Origin: Poriferisocius sp965200775
GTDB taxonomy: Bacteria; Actinomycetota; Acidimicrobiia; Acidimicrobiales; Bin134
Assembly: GCA_965200775.1 (NCBI GenBank)
Contig: OZ241383.1
Location: forward strand, 3,080,090 to 3,144,089
Direction of reading: 5' to 3'
Length of the DNA: 64,000 bases
Shown here piece after piece: positions 32,690-41,635 of the stretch. Each line of letters starts with the position of its first letter. The stretch's first letter is position 1. Under the pieces are notes generated by a model. That model saw only the letters and a list, made by a program, of their open reading frames with translations. It was not told the DNA's origin and made no database searches. Both the position numbers and the translations under genes were made by a program.

Positions 32690-33399
32690 TGCTGCTGGAG
32701 ATCAAGGACCTGGTTTCGGGATACGGTCGCCTCGAGGTGCTGCACGGCGTCTCGGTGTCGGTAGAGCGAGGCGAGATCGTCTCGGTGCTGGGGGCCAACG
32801 GCGCGGGCAAGACCACCCTGCTGCGAGCGGTTTCCGGGGTGCTGGACACCTGGTCGGGATCGGTGGTCCTCGACGGGGAGGACCTGGCTGGGCTGGCCAT
32901 CGAGCGCCGGGCCATGCGGGGGCTGGGGCATCTTCCCGAAGGACGGGGGATCTTCCAGAACCTGTCGGTGAAGGAGAACCTGGAACTCGGCCTGGGGCTT
33001 CGGACCGACGGTGCCGCTGCCATCCGCCGCGACCGCGACCGTCTCTTCGATTTGCTTCCCGCCTTGGCCGAGAAGATCGGCGAGCAGGCGTCCTCGCTTT
33101 CCGGTGGGCAGCAGCAGATGCTGGCCCTGGCCCGGGCCATGATTACCCGGCCCAAGCTGCTGATGATCGACGAGCTGTCGTTCGGACTGGCTCCCAACCT
33201 GGTGGATCAGCTCTTCGAGCTGGTGGTGGATTTGCGGGAGGAGGGCGGCACCACGTTCCTGCTGGTGGAGCAGAACGCGGGGGTGCTGGAGGTATCCGAC
33301 CGCACCTACGTGCTGCGAACCGGCCACAACGACATCAGCGGACCGTCGGCCGAGTTGCGAGCGTCCCACGATCTCGTCCGGTCCTACCTGGGCCACTGA
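32689..33399 (+). CDS. HAAT ABC transporter ATP-binding protein (LivF type)
   Basis: A 236-residue ATPase with Walker A GANGAGKTT, LGHLPEGRGIFQNLSVKENLE, signature LSGGQQQMLALARAM, Walker B LLMIDELSFGLAP (Leu-Met-Ile-Asp-Glu), and a C-terminal NDISGPSAELRASHDLVRSYLG typical of LivF. Completes ABC operon 1 (binding protein, two permeases, two ATPases). An SDR gene follows after 16 bases. Confidence 0.93.
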   Translation: MLLEIKDLVSGYGRLEVLHGVSVSVERGEIVSVLGANGAGKTTLLRAVSGVLDTWSGSVVLDGEDLAGLAIERRAMRGLGHLPEGRGIFQNLSVKENLELGLGLRTDGAAAIRRDRDRLFDLLPALAEKIGEQASSLSGGQQQMLALARAMITRPKLLMIDELSFGLAPNLVDQLFELVVDLREEGGTTFLLVEQNAGVLEVSDRTYVLRTGHNDISGPSAELRASHDLVRSYLGH

Positions 33400-33415
33400 G
33401 AGCGAAGGACCGCTG

Positions 33416-34102
33416 ATGCCGGGCCCGGTGCTGGTGACCGGCGGGGCTTCGGGGATCGGAGCAGAAACGTGCCGGGTGCTAGCCGACCAGGGCTGGAAAC
33501 CGGTGGCCGCCGACATTACTTCTTCCCCATGCGTGGTCTCGCTGGACATCACCGACGAGGCGGGCTGGGATCGGGTACTCGATGATGTCGGCCCACTCGC
33601 CGGGCTGGTGAACTGCGCCGGCGTCCGCACCCGGAGTGCGATTGCCGACACCACCCTGGCCGACTTCGAGCGGCACCTGCGGGTGAACGTGGTTGGTACA
33701 TGGCTGGGAATCAGGGGATTCCTGCGCCGCCACCGGTCCGGCACGTTGGGATCGATCGTCAACGTGGCGTCGGTAAACGCCGAGATCGCCGTGCCCAACC
33801 AGGCCCACTACGTGGCGTCGAAGGGCGCGGTGGCTGCGCTCACCCGGGCTGCCGCGGTGGAGGCTGCCCCTTGTGGGGTGCGGGTGAACGCGGTGGCACC
33901 GGGGCCGGTACGCACTCCCATGACCGCCGAGAGGCTTGGCGACCCGGCCCAGGAAGCATGGCTGGAAGACCGGGTGCCGATGAGCCGGGTGGCTGAGCCC
34001 ACCGAGATCGCCGAGGTCATCTCGTTCCTGTTGAGCGAGAGGGCCTCTTATGTAACTGGCGAAGTCTTGTTCGCCGATGGAGGGTGGCACGGAAATGCCT
34101 GA
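33416..34102 (+). CDS. Short-chain dehydrogenase/reductase
   Basis: A 228-residue SDR, slightly short: VTGGASGIGAETCRVLADQG, VNCAGVRTR, catalytic NVASVNAEIAVP, YVASKGAVAALTR, and VTGEVLFADGGWHGNA. It overlaps the next (VOC) gene by eight bases, and sits just downstream of ABC operon 1, so it may process the imported solute. Exact substrate unknown. Confidence 0.9.
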   Translation: MPGPVLVTGGASGIGAETCRVLADQGWKPVAADITSSPCVVSLDITDEAGWDRVLDDVGPLAGLVNCAGVRTRSAIADTTLADFERHLRVNVVGTWLGIRGFLRRHRSGTLGSIVNVASVNAEIAVPNQAHYVASKGAVAALTRAAAVEAAPCGVRVNAVAPGPVRTPMTAERLGDPAQEAWLEDRVPMSRVAEPTEIAEVISFLLSERASYVTGEVLFADGGWHGNA

Positions 34103-34691
34103 TACCGAGACAATTGGCCCTGGGAACACCGGCGAAGGGATACCAGGCGCAGCAACATTGGGAGCGGCGCTGGATGGGCTTTCGGGCCTGGTGTCGCTCG
34201 ACGACTTCTACCATTTCGGCATCGTGGTGCTCAACCTCGATGAGGCAATGGCGGAGTGGGGTGCCGCTCACGGCACGGAATGGGCTCCGGTGACGCACCG
34301 AGAGTTCATGGTACGCCAGCCCAACGGTGTAGTGCGGGCCGACTTCCACTTCACCTACACCGTGGCCGGCCCTCCCCACATCGAGTTGATCACCGCCGCG
34401 CCCGGCACGGTGTGGGACCCGTCCACCTCCGGCGGCATTCATCATCTGGGCTACTGGAGTCACGACCTGGTAGCCGACGCCCAGCGGTTTGCCGATGCCG
34501 GCTACCAGTGCCTGGCCTCCTACGACAACCCCGACGACCCGGAGGTCCCTCTCGGGTTCACCTACCACTGGCTGCCTGCCACCGGCCTGCGAGTGGAGTT
34601 CGTGGACGCCGCCCGCCGCCCCACTTTCCTCCAGTGGCTGACCGGCGGCGACTTCCCTGCCGCCACCGAACCAGGCGGCATGAGTGCCTAA
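34095..34691 (+). CDS. VOC-superfamily (glyoxalase/dioxygenase-like) protein
   Basis: A 198-residue protein. DDFYHFGIVVLNLDEAMAEWG begins the first beta-alpha-beta-beta-beta unit and GGIHHLGYWSHDLVADAQRF the second; His in YHFGIVV and HHLGYWS plus Glu in LRVEFVDA are the usual metal ligands. VOC proteins are lyases, isomerases or ring-cleavage enzymes. ATG at 34095 overlaps the SDR stop; an in-frame ATG at 34077 is less likely. Its stop region is partly duplicated downstream. Confidence 0.82.
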   Translation: MPDTETIGPGNTGEGIPGAATLGAALDGLSGLVSLDDFYHFGIVVLNLDEAMAEWGAAHGTEWAPVTHREFMVRQPNGVVRADFHFTYTVAGPPHIELITAAPGTVWDPSTSGGIHHLGYWSHDLVADAQRFADAGYQCLASYDNPDDPEVPLGFTYHWLPATGLRVEFVDAARRPTFLQWLTGGDFPAATEPGGMSA

Positions 34692-34738
34692 ACCGGCTGC
34701 CGGGGGCGACTTCCCCGCTGTCGCCGGCCCCGGCGGTG
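34647..34738 (+). repeat. Imperfect 58-bp-period duplication across the VOC gene stop
   Basis: GGCGACTTCCC at 34647 and again at 34705 begin two diverged copies that each run through a GGCGG(C/T).TGA segment. The first encodes the C-terminus GGDFPAATEPGGMSA; the second lies after the stop and would read GGDFPAVAGPGGVTG in another frame. It spans most of the 53-base gap to the next gene. Confidence 0.55.
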
Positions 34739-34744
34739 TGACTG

Positions 34745-36091
34745 GTGGCTTGGGTGGCTGAGTCGATCTCCGGTGGAGACGTTGTTGTAGTCGGGGGTGG
34801 TCCAGGGGGTTCATCGGCCGCATTGGCCGCCGCCCGCCACGGGGCATCGGTGGTGCTGGTGGAGTCCGACAACCAACTCGGGGGCAACGCGGCCCGCTCC
34901 ACCGGCTACGTGGCTTTTGCTCGTTTCGACATGCAGAACGAGGTCGGCGCCGACGACAGCCCAGAGCGGTTCCTGGCCGACATGCAGGCCGAGATCAACC
35001 GGCAGAAAGATCGTTACGGGCTGATTTTCGACGAGGAACTGGCCCTGCGTTACGCCCAGGATTCAGCGACGACTTACGAGGAGATGATCGGGCTGGGTTT
35101 CCGGTTCGACCGCTTCTTGCCCCGGCCGGTGCAGCACACCGTGGACCGGATGGTGAGCGTGGCCGATACCGCCATGTTCACCACTTGTTTCGAGCCGGCG
35201 CTGGTCAATGCCGGAGTGGACATCCGCTACTGCACCCGGGCGGTCCGACTCCTGCGGGATGGAGGCCGGGTGGCCGGAGTCGTCACCGAGGACGGGCAGC
35301 ATATTCGGGCCCGTAACGGGGTGATCCTGGCCGCGGGGGGCTACCAGGCCAACCCCGATCTTCGGTCCCGGTACCAGCCGGAGGCGAAGGCCTCCACCCC
35401 CTTCCTGGGTACCCCGCACTGTAGGGGTGATGGGCACATCATGGGTCAGGCCGCAGGCGGTGATCTCATCAACATGACCATGATCCCTCCGCTGGTGATG
35501 GTGGGATCGGCTCTGGTCGAAGATGCCATTGCCGTCAACCGGAGCGGGCGGCGCTTCCACGACGAAGCCGGCCCCTACGACGATCGGGTGGCTGCGCTGG
35601 AGGCCCAGCCCGGCGGGCAGACGTGGTATGTCTTCGATGATCGGGTAGCCCGAGCCAAGGCCCAGCTCGTGGCGGAAATGCCCGAGTCGGCTGTGTCGGC
35701 GGCTACCCCTGACGAGCTGGCTGCGGCCATCGGCTGTGATCCCCGAGGGTTGGTCGACACAATCTCCGGCTGGAACCAGACCGTGGTGTCGGGTACCGAC
35801 CGGGACCCAGATTTCGGGCGGGTCATTTTCGGCCAACCCCGAACCGGCATTGTCGTGCCGCCGTTGTGGGCTGCCCCCATGGTGGTGGGCATCAACTTCC
35901 CAGCCGGTGGTTTCCGGGTGAACTCCGATATGCAGGTACTCGATGTTTACGGCGGTCCCATCTCGGGCCTGTTCGCGGTGGGCGATTGCGTTGGCGGTGT
36001 GAGCCCTGCCATCGGTCTGGGCGGGGTCAAGATCACCGCCGCGCTGACCCTGGGCCGCATCGCCGGCCGCGCCTCTGCCAACTACCGGTAG
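34745..36091 (+). CDS. FAD-dependent oxidoreductase (fumarate reductase / ketosteroid dehydrogenase-like)
   Basis: A 448-residue flavoprotein. VVVVGGGPGGSSAALAAARHG is the FAD-binding Rossmann motif, ESDNQLGGNAARSTGY the second FAD contact, GVILAAGGYQANPDL and LFAVGDCVGGVSPAIGLGGVKI the C-terminal FAD motifs. It belongs to the FAD_binding_2 group containing flavocytochrome fumarate reductases and 3-ketosteroid dehydrogenases, acting on a C-C double bond next to a carbonyl. Start GTG 34745; GTG 34754 is possible. Confidence 0.87.
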   Translation: MAWVAESISGGDVVVVGGGPGGSSAALAAARHGASVVLVESDNQLGGNAARSTGYVAFARFDMQNEVGADDSPERFLADMQAEINRQKDRYGLIFDEELALRYAQDSATTYEEMIGLGFRFDRFLPRPVQHTVDRMVSVADTAMFTTCFEPALVNAGVDIRYCTRAVRLLRDGGRVAGVVTEDGQHIRARNGVILAAGGYQANPDLRSRYQPEAKASTPFLGTPHCRGDGHIMGQAAGGDLINMTMIPPLVMVGSALVEDAIAVNRSGRRFHDEAGPYDDRVAALEAQPGGQTWYVFDDRVARAKAQLVAEMPESAVSAATPDELAAAIGCDPRGLVDTISGWNQTVVSGTDRDPDFGRVIFGQPRTGIVVPPLWAAPMVVGINFPAGGFRVNSDMQVLDVYGGPISGLFAVGDCVGGVSPAIGLGGVKITAALTLGRIAGRASANYR

Positions 36092-36348
36092 TCGCCGGAA
36101 GAACTCACGAGTATCGCTAGACGGCAACCAAAGGCGACAGCCCCTGGCATTTATCCCAGACCGGGGAACCTGAATCCATCTCGTAGTCCATTGTCCACAC
36201 CTCGGTGACGCTTACGCCCAGGTCCGCATCTGTCGGGCGGCATGGGTGCTTGACCCACCAAATGAAAGCAACAGAACCAAACAAAGCCAACAAAACTAAA
36301 TCAAGCCAACAAAACTAAATCAAGCCAACAAAACTAAACGAGGCCGAT
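36092..36348. other. Gene-free spacer with AT-rich repeats
   Basis: About 260 bases without a supported gene on either strand. The first 150 bases look like ordinary spacer; the last 90 are strikingly A-rich (AACAAAACTAAATC repeats) for this GC-rich chromosome. I see no terminator or riboswitch. Confidence 0.6.
36286..36342 (+). repeat. Three 19-bp AT-rich tandem repeats
   Basis: GCCAACAAAACTAAATCAA at 36286 and 36305, and a third copy at 36324 whose end changes to AAACGAGG. A degraded copy precedes them from about 36266. The end AAACGAGGCCGATT resembles AAACGAGGCGATT in the purB-purC repeat. They sit directly upstream of the ATPase promoter. Confidence 0.85.
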
Positions 36349-36354
36349 TAGGGT
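36349..36354 (+). promoter_or_regulatory. Probable -10 element (TAGGGT) for the ATPase gene
   Basis: TAGGGT lies 34 bases before ATG 36389, right after the AT-rich repeats, which could act as an upstream promoter element or binding sites. A Shine-Dalgarno GGAGG follows at 36381. Confidence 0.4.
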
Positions 36355-36388
36355 GGTGGGGGCAGGCTCACCTGAGCGACGGAGGCTG

Positions 36389-37567
36389 ATGATGAAACCC
36401 ACCAACCCGTTCGCGCCGACCTTCGGGGCGCCGCCGCCGATGCTGGCGGGTCGTGAAGACATACTGTGCGAGCTGACCGACGCCCTTGATGCAGGCCCTA
36501 CGCATCCGAGCTACACATCGTTGTTGCTCGGGTCGAGGGGCTCAGGCAAGACCGTGGTTCTTTCGGAGCTGCGTTTACGCGCTGAGGCAAAGGGTTGGCT
36601 CTCGGTGTCTGCCGCAGCCGTGAGCACCGGATTGCTCGACCGCGTCGCCCACCTGGCGATGGAGCACCTGAATCGCTGGCCTGGGTGGCTCCTCACAGAA
36701 GTCGCCAGCCGGCTCGCCTCGGCAGGCATTGGCGTCGGCCCCGATTACGACCCGAACGACGACCTCTCGAGGCGGATCGGCAACGTCCTGTCTGCGCTGG
36801 GACTCTGCCTGGGCTCGCAGAGTCGCGGACTGTTGCTCACGGTTGATGAACTACACGCAGGCGCAGCCGACGAACTCCGTCTGCTGGGCACAGCGGTCCA
36901 GGAAGTGACCCGCGTGGCTCAGTTGCCGGTCGCGTTCGTCGGCGCAGGGCTCAAGGCCCTGGAGACGACGCTGCTACAGGACTCAAGCGTCACCTTCCTG
37001 CAGCGATGCGCTCGTTACGAAATCGGCTACCTCGACCGAGCGTCAGCCTGGCAGGCGCTCGAGCAGCCCGTCGTGGACATCGGAGGCCGCGTGACCCCAG
37101 ACGCGCTCGAGGAAGCGGTATCCGCTTCTCAGGGCTACCCGTTCATGGTCCAGCTAGTCGGCTTCCACACCTGGGCGGCCGCTGCCGATCCGAGCACGAC
37201 GATCGCTCTGGACGATGTCCATGTCGGTGCTGAGCACGCCCGCCGGCAGGTCGGGCGGCTGATCGTCGCGCCAATCTGGAAGGGACTCTCGCCCGCCGAG
37301 AGGCGATTCCTCGTCGCCATGGCCCACGACGACGACGAGTCGCGCCTCGCAGACATCGCAAACCGTATGGAGGTCAGTAGCGGCTATGTAGGGGTCTACC
37401 GTGGCCGGCTGCTCACATCGGGGCTGCTCGAACAGCCGCGCCGGGGCGTTGTGACCTTCGCCATCGAAGCGGCGAGAAACTGGATTCGCCAACTCGACGA
37501 CTACCCGCTGCTGTGCGAGACCCTCAAACTGGAACCGCAGACGCAGATCGGATTCGCGAAGCCCTAG
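36389..37567 (+). CDS. Lone AAA/STAND-like ATPase with C-terminal winged helix
   Basis: A 392-residue protein: Walker A GSRGSGKT (48-55), Walker B LLLTVDELH (148-156), sensor-like LPVAFVGAG, then a helical region and a C-terminal winged-helix part (RFLVAMAHDDDESRLADIANRMEVSSGYVGVYRGRLL). It resembles archaeal-type/Orc-Cdc6-like P-loop ATPases often found singly in actinobacteria and mobile DNA. No partner gene lies beside it. Codon choice differs from the neighbours, hinting at transfer. ATG 36389 is preferred over GTG 36353 because of GGAGG six bases upstream. Function unknown. Confidence 0.8.
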   Translation: MMKPTNPFAPTFGAPPPMLAGREDILCELTDALDAGPTHPSYTSLLLGSRGSGKTVVLSELRLRAEAKGWLSVSAAAVSTGLLDRVAHLAMEHLNRWPGWLLTEVASRLASAGIGVGPDYDPNDDLSRRIGNVLSALGLCLGSQSRGLLLTVDELHAGAADELRLLGTAVQEVTRVAQLPVAFVGAGLKALETTLLQDSSVTFLQRCARYEIGYLDRASAWQALEQPVVDIGGRVTPDALEEAVSASQGYPFMVQLVGFHTWAAAADPSTTIALDDVHVGAEHARRQVGRLIVAPIWKGLSPAERRFLVAMAHDDDESRLADIANRMEVSSGYVGVYRGRLLTSGLLEQPRRGVVTFAIEAARNWIRQLDDYPLLCETLKLEPQTQIGFAKP

Positions 37568-37606
37568 CCACGCCTGCCGTCCGTCGCTCCAGTGAAGGAG
37601 GCCGGC

Positions 37607-39061
37607 TCAGGTGAGGGCGTGTTCGACGGCGATCTGTCCGAAGCAGAAGGCTTCCGACAGGTTGGAGCCGTCGCCGGGGTAGAGCAGTCCGGTGGCTTGG
37701 CCCAGCTCTCCTGCGCCGTAGAGGCCACTGATGGGATCGCCGAATGCATCCAGGATGCGGCCGTGGCAGTCGCGGCGAGGACCGCCGGTGGTGTTCGATC
37801 CGCCGGGCCACAGGGCGACGCAGTAGTAGGGCGGCTCCTCAATGGCCACCATGGTGTGGTCGGGACGACCCAACGGGTCGGGTTCACCGGACTGGCACAA
37901 CCTGTTGTAGGTGTCGACGGTTTGTGCTGCCTCCAGAGCAGCCGCTTCGGTCATCCCAGCGGACAACGCCGCATCCGCCACGGTGTCGCCGGCGGCGATC
38001 CAACCCAGTTCGATCTCCGCCGAGTTATCATCGCTCCAGTCGTACAGCCCCACCGCCACCGCACCGAAGTGGGAGTAGGTGAGCGGCCCCTCACGACGTC
38101 GGGACTCGTCGAATATCCAATAGCACGGCACCCGAGGTTGGCTGTTGGTGGCCGGGTCGTACTCCAGCAGGTCGTAGTAGAAGTCGTGGCGCAGCAGCGC
38201 CTGGTTGTGTTCGTTGGCGAACCGGCGGCCGGCCCGGTCGCAGATCACATAGCCGGGCGGGTCGATGCCGATGATGAAGTTCAATGGCCGGCCGTCCACA
38301 ACGAAATGACCCACAGCTCGACCGATCATCTGGTTCATGTGCCACATCGAGGCTCCCACTGCCGCGGCCATGCGCACCCCGTCGCCGGTGTTGTTGGGGT
38401 TGCCGTAGAAGTGAGCGGGGTAAGCTCGAAGATGATCCCGCTTGAGGTCCTCGTCGAATTCGTAACCGCCGCAGGCCAGAATCACGCCCCGCCGGGCACC
38501 GAGTGTCACGGTTCGCCCACCGAGGGTGGTTTTCAGCCCGATCACCCGCCCATCGGGGTCTTGAACCAGCCGGGAGGCCGCCGTGTCCCACTGCACGCTG
38601 ATGTCACGCCGGGCAACCGCGGCAGCGAGGCCGTCGAACAGCCGTGGGCCGGCACCGGCGGCCGCTGCCAGCCGCTCGGCCACTCCACCGGGCTGAACGG
38701 CAACAATCGCCTGGGCACCCTCGAAGTCGGGATGCTCGGCTCCGGCGGAGGGCACCATGTCCAAGCCACCCACGGTTTCGTCGAGCCATCGAGGCAAGTC
38801 CACAGCTCGCTCGGCCCATGCCCGGGACACATCCAGAGGCACCATGCCCGATGCGCAAGTGTCCAGGTAGCGGGCACCTGCTTCGGGGTCGGTCACCGTC
38901 ATCACCATGCCCCCCGACATCCGGGTTGATGGGGTGTGGTTCTGCTCGGGGCACTTCTCCACGACGACAACCGAGGCACCGGTGTCGGAAGCAGTGATGG
39001 CCGCGGCTGCTCCCGCGGCGCCGTACCCCACCACTACCACGTCGTAAGTGGCATCGAACAT
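37607..39061 (-). CDS. FAD-dependent oxidoreductase (FAD_binding_2 family)
   Basis: A 484-residue flavoprotein: YDVVVVGYGAAGAAAAITA is the FAD motif, VVVEKCPEQNHTPSTRMSGG the second contact, GVILACGGYEFDEDL the third, and GLYGAGELGQATGLLYPGDG the C-terminal one. It is related to but clearly distinct from the FAD protein at 34745. Likely a fumarate-reductase or ketosteroid-dehydrogenase-type enzyme acting on an enone. ATG 39061 (MFDATYDV) has AGGGG upstream; the open frame reaching 39199 is not homologous. Convergent with the ATPase gene. Confidence 0.88.
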   Translation of the reverse strand: MFDATYDVVVVGYGAAGAAAAITASDTGASVVVVEKCPEQNHTPSTRMSGGMVMTVTDPEAGARYLDTCASGMVPLDVSRAWAERAVDLPRWLDETVGGLDMVPSAGAEHPDFEGAQAIVAVQPGGVAERLAAAAGAGPRLFDGLAAAVARRDISVQWDTAASRLVQDPDGRVIGLKTTLGGRTVTLGARRGVILACGGYEFDEDLKRDHLRAYPAHFYGNPNNTGDGVRMAAAVGASMWHMNQMIGRAVGHFVVDGRPLNFIIGIDPPGYVICDRAGRRFANEHNQALLRHDFYYDLLEYDPATNSQPRVPCYWIFDESRRREGPLTYSHFGAVAVGLYDWSDDNSAEIELGWIAAGDTVADAALSAGMTEAAALEAAQTVDTYNRLCQSGEPDPLGRPDHTMVAIEEPPYYCVALWPGGSNTTGGPRRDCHGRILDAFGDPISGLYGAGELGQATGLLYPGDGSNLSEAFCFGQIAVEHALT

Positions 39062-39155
39062 CAAGAACCCCTGGCGTCGAAGGTCACAGTCCGCCAGACG
39101 ATAGCCCCGTAGGTGTGGTTGGTGGCCACAGCGTCGGGAACGACGTTGGGGGTGG

Positions 39156-39839
39156 TCAGGTGACCGTATCGGTGTAGGTCTTGAGGAGGATGTCGCCAAT
39201 GGCGATTTTTAACGGGACCGGCGTCAACGACGCCCAATCATCCGACTTGGCGACCGGCGTGGCCGGTACCCAGTTCGACCAGTCACCCCATCCGTTGGCG
39301 TTTCTGGCCCGGACCGCGACCTCGTACATTCTGGCGTTGGTCAGGCCGTCCAGGGTGTAGCTGAACGGCCCGGCTGGGAGGTTGCGGCGCGTTTCGGGCA
39401 GCTCTACTCCGTCGATCAGGTACTTCAAGCGGTGTTGGGTGATAGGCGAGCCGCCGTCGTCCACGGTCCACGACAACGCAATCTCCCCATCGCCCGCTGT
39501 CAGCGACAGTTCGGGTGTTTCCGGCACCGGTCCCTTTGCCTGTTGCGAAACCGAGTCTGCTTGCGCTGAAGCTCCTTCCACGGAACCTTCTTCGACTTCG
39601 CAGAGCTCGAAAACGTCGGGGGTGGTGTCGGTTACGTCGCCGATGGAGATCTTGTAGGTGCGGGTGGCCGTATCTCCGTTGACGGTGCCGCTTACCGTCA
39701 ACGCCAAGATGTGAGCGCCTTTGGTGCCGGCGGTCAGCGCCAAGGCGTTGCCGTTGAACGTTCCGGTGAGCTTGTTGCGGGCGCGCTCGTTCAGGGCACC
39801 GGTGCGACAGGTGCCGCTGGGGATGTGCCAGGTCACCAC
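39156..39839 (-). pseudogene. Surface protein, segment 5: second Cys module and last FN3 domain
   Basis: The correct frame is open upstream to the C run near 39990 and reads EEDPPEDDPPVDDPPVDDPP, an acidic Pro-rich linker, then the second module copy (VVTWHIPSGTCRTGA, ARNKLTGTFNGN, GAHILALTVSGTV, YKISIGDVTDTTPDVFELC). A fibronectin-III domain follows (PELSLTAGDGEIALSWTVDD; SYTLDGLTNARMYEVAVRAR). GTG 39839 would be the first internal start. No LPXTG or membrane anchor is seen at the C-terminus. Confidence 0.7.
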
Positions 39840-39865
39840 ATCGGCCGTCCAGCCTCCCCCATTAC

Positions 39866-41635
39866 CTATATCAGCAGCGAGGTCGATGGTGGCCTCGGCA
39901 CCATGGGCCAGCTCGTAATCGAACTCCGGCGGGTCGTCAACCGGCGGGTCGTCAACCGGCGGGTCATCTTCGGGCGGGTCTTCCTCGGGGCGCAGACCTC
40001 GCTCACGTCCACCGTGTCGGTGGTCACGTTGCCGACGTGAATCTTGTAGGAGAGGTCGACCGTTTCCCCGTCGACGGTGCCGGTTGCGTGGAGCATCAAG
40101 ATGTGCGCACCGTTGTCGCCGGCGGTCACGAAGAGCTCGCCACCGTTGAACGTTCCGGTGAGCTTGTTGCGGGCGATTTGGTTCAGGTTGCCGGTACGAC
40201 AGGTTCCCGAGGGGATGTGCCAGGTCACCACCTCGGCCGCCCAGTCCGGAGGTACGTCGTAAGGGGAATACCCCCGTAGGCCGGAAGCGCCGCTTTCATC
40301 GGGGAGGTCGATCATCGTGGTGGCACCATTGTCCAGTACGTAGTCCGGGGAGCCCTCGCCGATGGGTGGGCTCGAGGACGGTGTGGTCAGCTCGACCGGA
40401 TCCGACCACGGTCCCCACCAACGGCCGGTCTTGGCCTTTAGTTGCCCGCGGAAGCTGTACTCCTTGCTGCGGCTGAGGTTGGTCCACGTCGTCGAGGTGG
40501 GGTTGTCCTTGGTCTCCGAGTGGCCGGCCGGCAACTCCCAGTCCTTCCAGTTCCTGTCGCTGTCGCGCTCGCGCTTTTGCACCCGCACGGCGTCCCAATT
40601 GTCGAAGCTGGACGGGAAACCGGTGGCCGGCTTCGTCCAGGCAAAGTCCACCTTGGCCCTGTTGGTGCCCGTAACGCTGCCGACGGCGGTGACCACCGGT
40701 TTCGCAGGATCGTTCAATAGAGCACTCGTGATGTAGCGCTGCCCGTTGGTTGGATAGGGGTCGCTGCGGTAGCCGTACTGATGCAGGGCGTACACCGTCA
40801 CGTCATAGGCGCCGAGGGCCAGCGAGCCGATCTCGAAGGTGCAGGGGTTTTCGGGGGTAACCGAACCATCCGGGCAATTCTGCTCGTAGGTCCGAGTGCT
40901 GGTGCCCGCCTTGTTCTGGATCTCATGCCTGGTAACCGCGGAGCCGTTATGCCACCACGACAGGGTCACCTCGGCCCTGGTCGTGAGAGTGATGTCGAGG
41001 CCGTCGACGGCGCCGACTCTAGGGACGATCAACTGGCGGTAGGTCTTCTCCCTAAATTCGTTGTTCGCGTCGCGCACCTGAACAAACCATCGGTAGGTGT
41101 TCGCATCCAGCAGTTTGCTGCCCGCGGGGGTGGTGTACGTGCCCAGCGCGCAGCCAGGGGCGTTGCCGATGTTGCCGGGGTCATCCCCGATGATGCAGGT
41201 GACCACGCCGTTGTCCCCCACCAGCGGGTCCAGCGCATAGGTGTTGTCGGAGCCCAAAATCCGGCGCTCCGCCCGCCAGCCGGTGTCGCCGGTGAGCTGG
41301 GTCCACGTGAGGGTGATGGTGGCGTCGGTGTTCTGGGTCAGGGTCAGGTCCGTTATCTCGCGGTTGGGGGCGACGGTGCCCTTCGCCCATTCCGACCATT
41401 CCCCGTTGCCCGAGGTGTTCACAGCGCGCACCCGGAAGTGCACGTCCTCGCCTACGTGGAAGTGAACCGTCACATAGGTGTGTTTGTCGCCGTCCTTGAT
41501 GTACGCCGGGGCGTCCGGGTCGTTACCGACGTCGACAAGTCGACGTCGGTGATGGGCATGCATTTGGCGTTCAGGCTGTACTGCACCAGGTACTTGGAGA
41601 TGGCGGTGGCGCCGGTTTCCGACGGGGTTTGCCAT
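39866..41635 (-). pseudogene. Surface protein, segment 4: FN3 domains and first Cys module
   Basis: The genuine part starts after the palindrome with VGNDPDAPAYIKDGDKHTY; the first ~37 residues of the open frame are out-of-frame. It carries fibronectin-III-like units (ITLTWTQLTGDTGWRAERR; VTLSWWHNGSAVTRHEI; VDFAWTKPATGFPSSFDNW) and the first copy of a module with VVTWHIPSGTCRTGN, ARNKLTGTFNGG, GAHILMLHATGTV and YKIHVGNVTTDTVDVSEVC. After CAP the frame shifts and the last ~37 residues are out-of-frame. Confidence 0.75.

Noticed and set aside
36092..36388. Riboswitch upstream of the ATPase gene
   Set aside because: No conserved riboswitch core could be recognised; the region is explained better as repeats plus a promoter.
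37592..38929. Open frame of 445 codons on the plus strand
   Set aside because: Antisense to the FAD oxidoreductase at 37607-39061; composition typical of a shadow frame.
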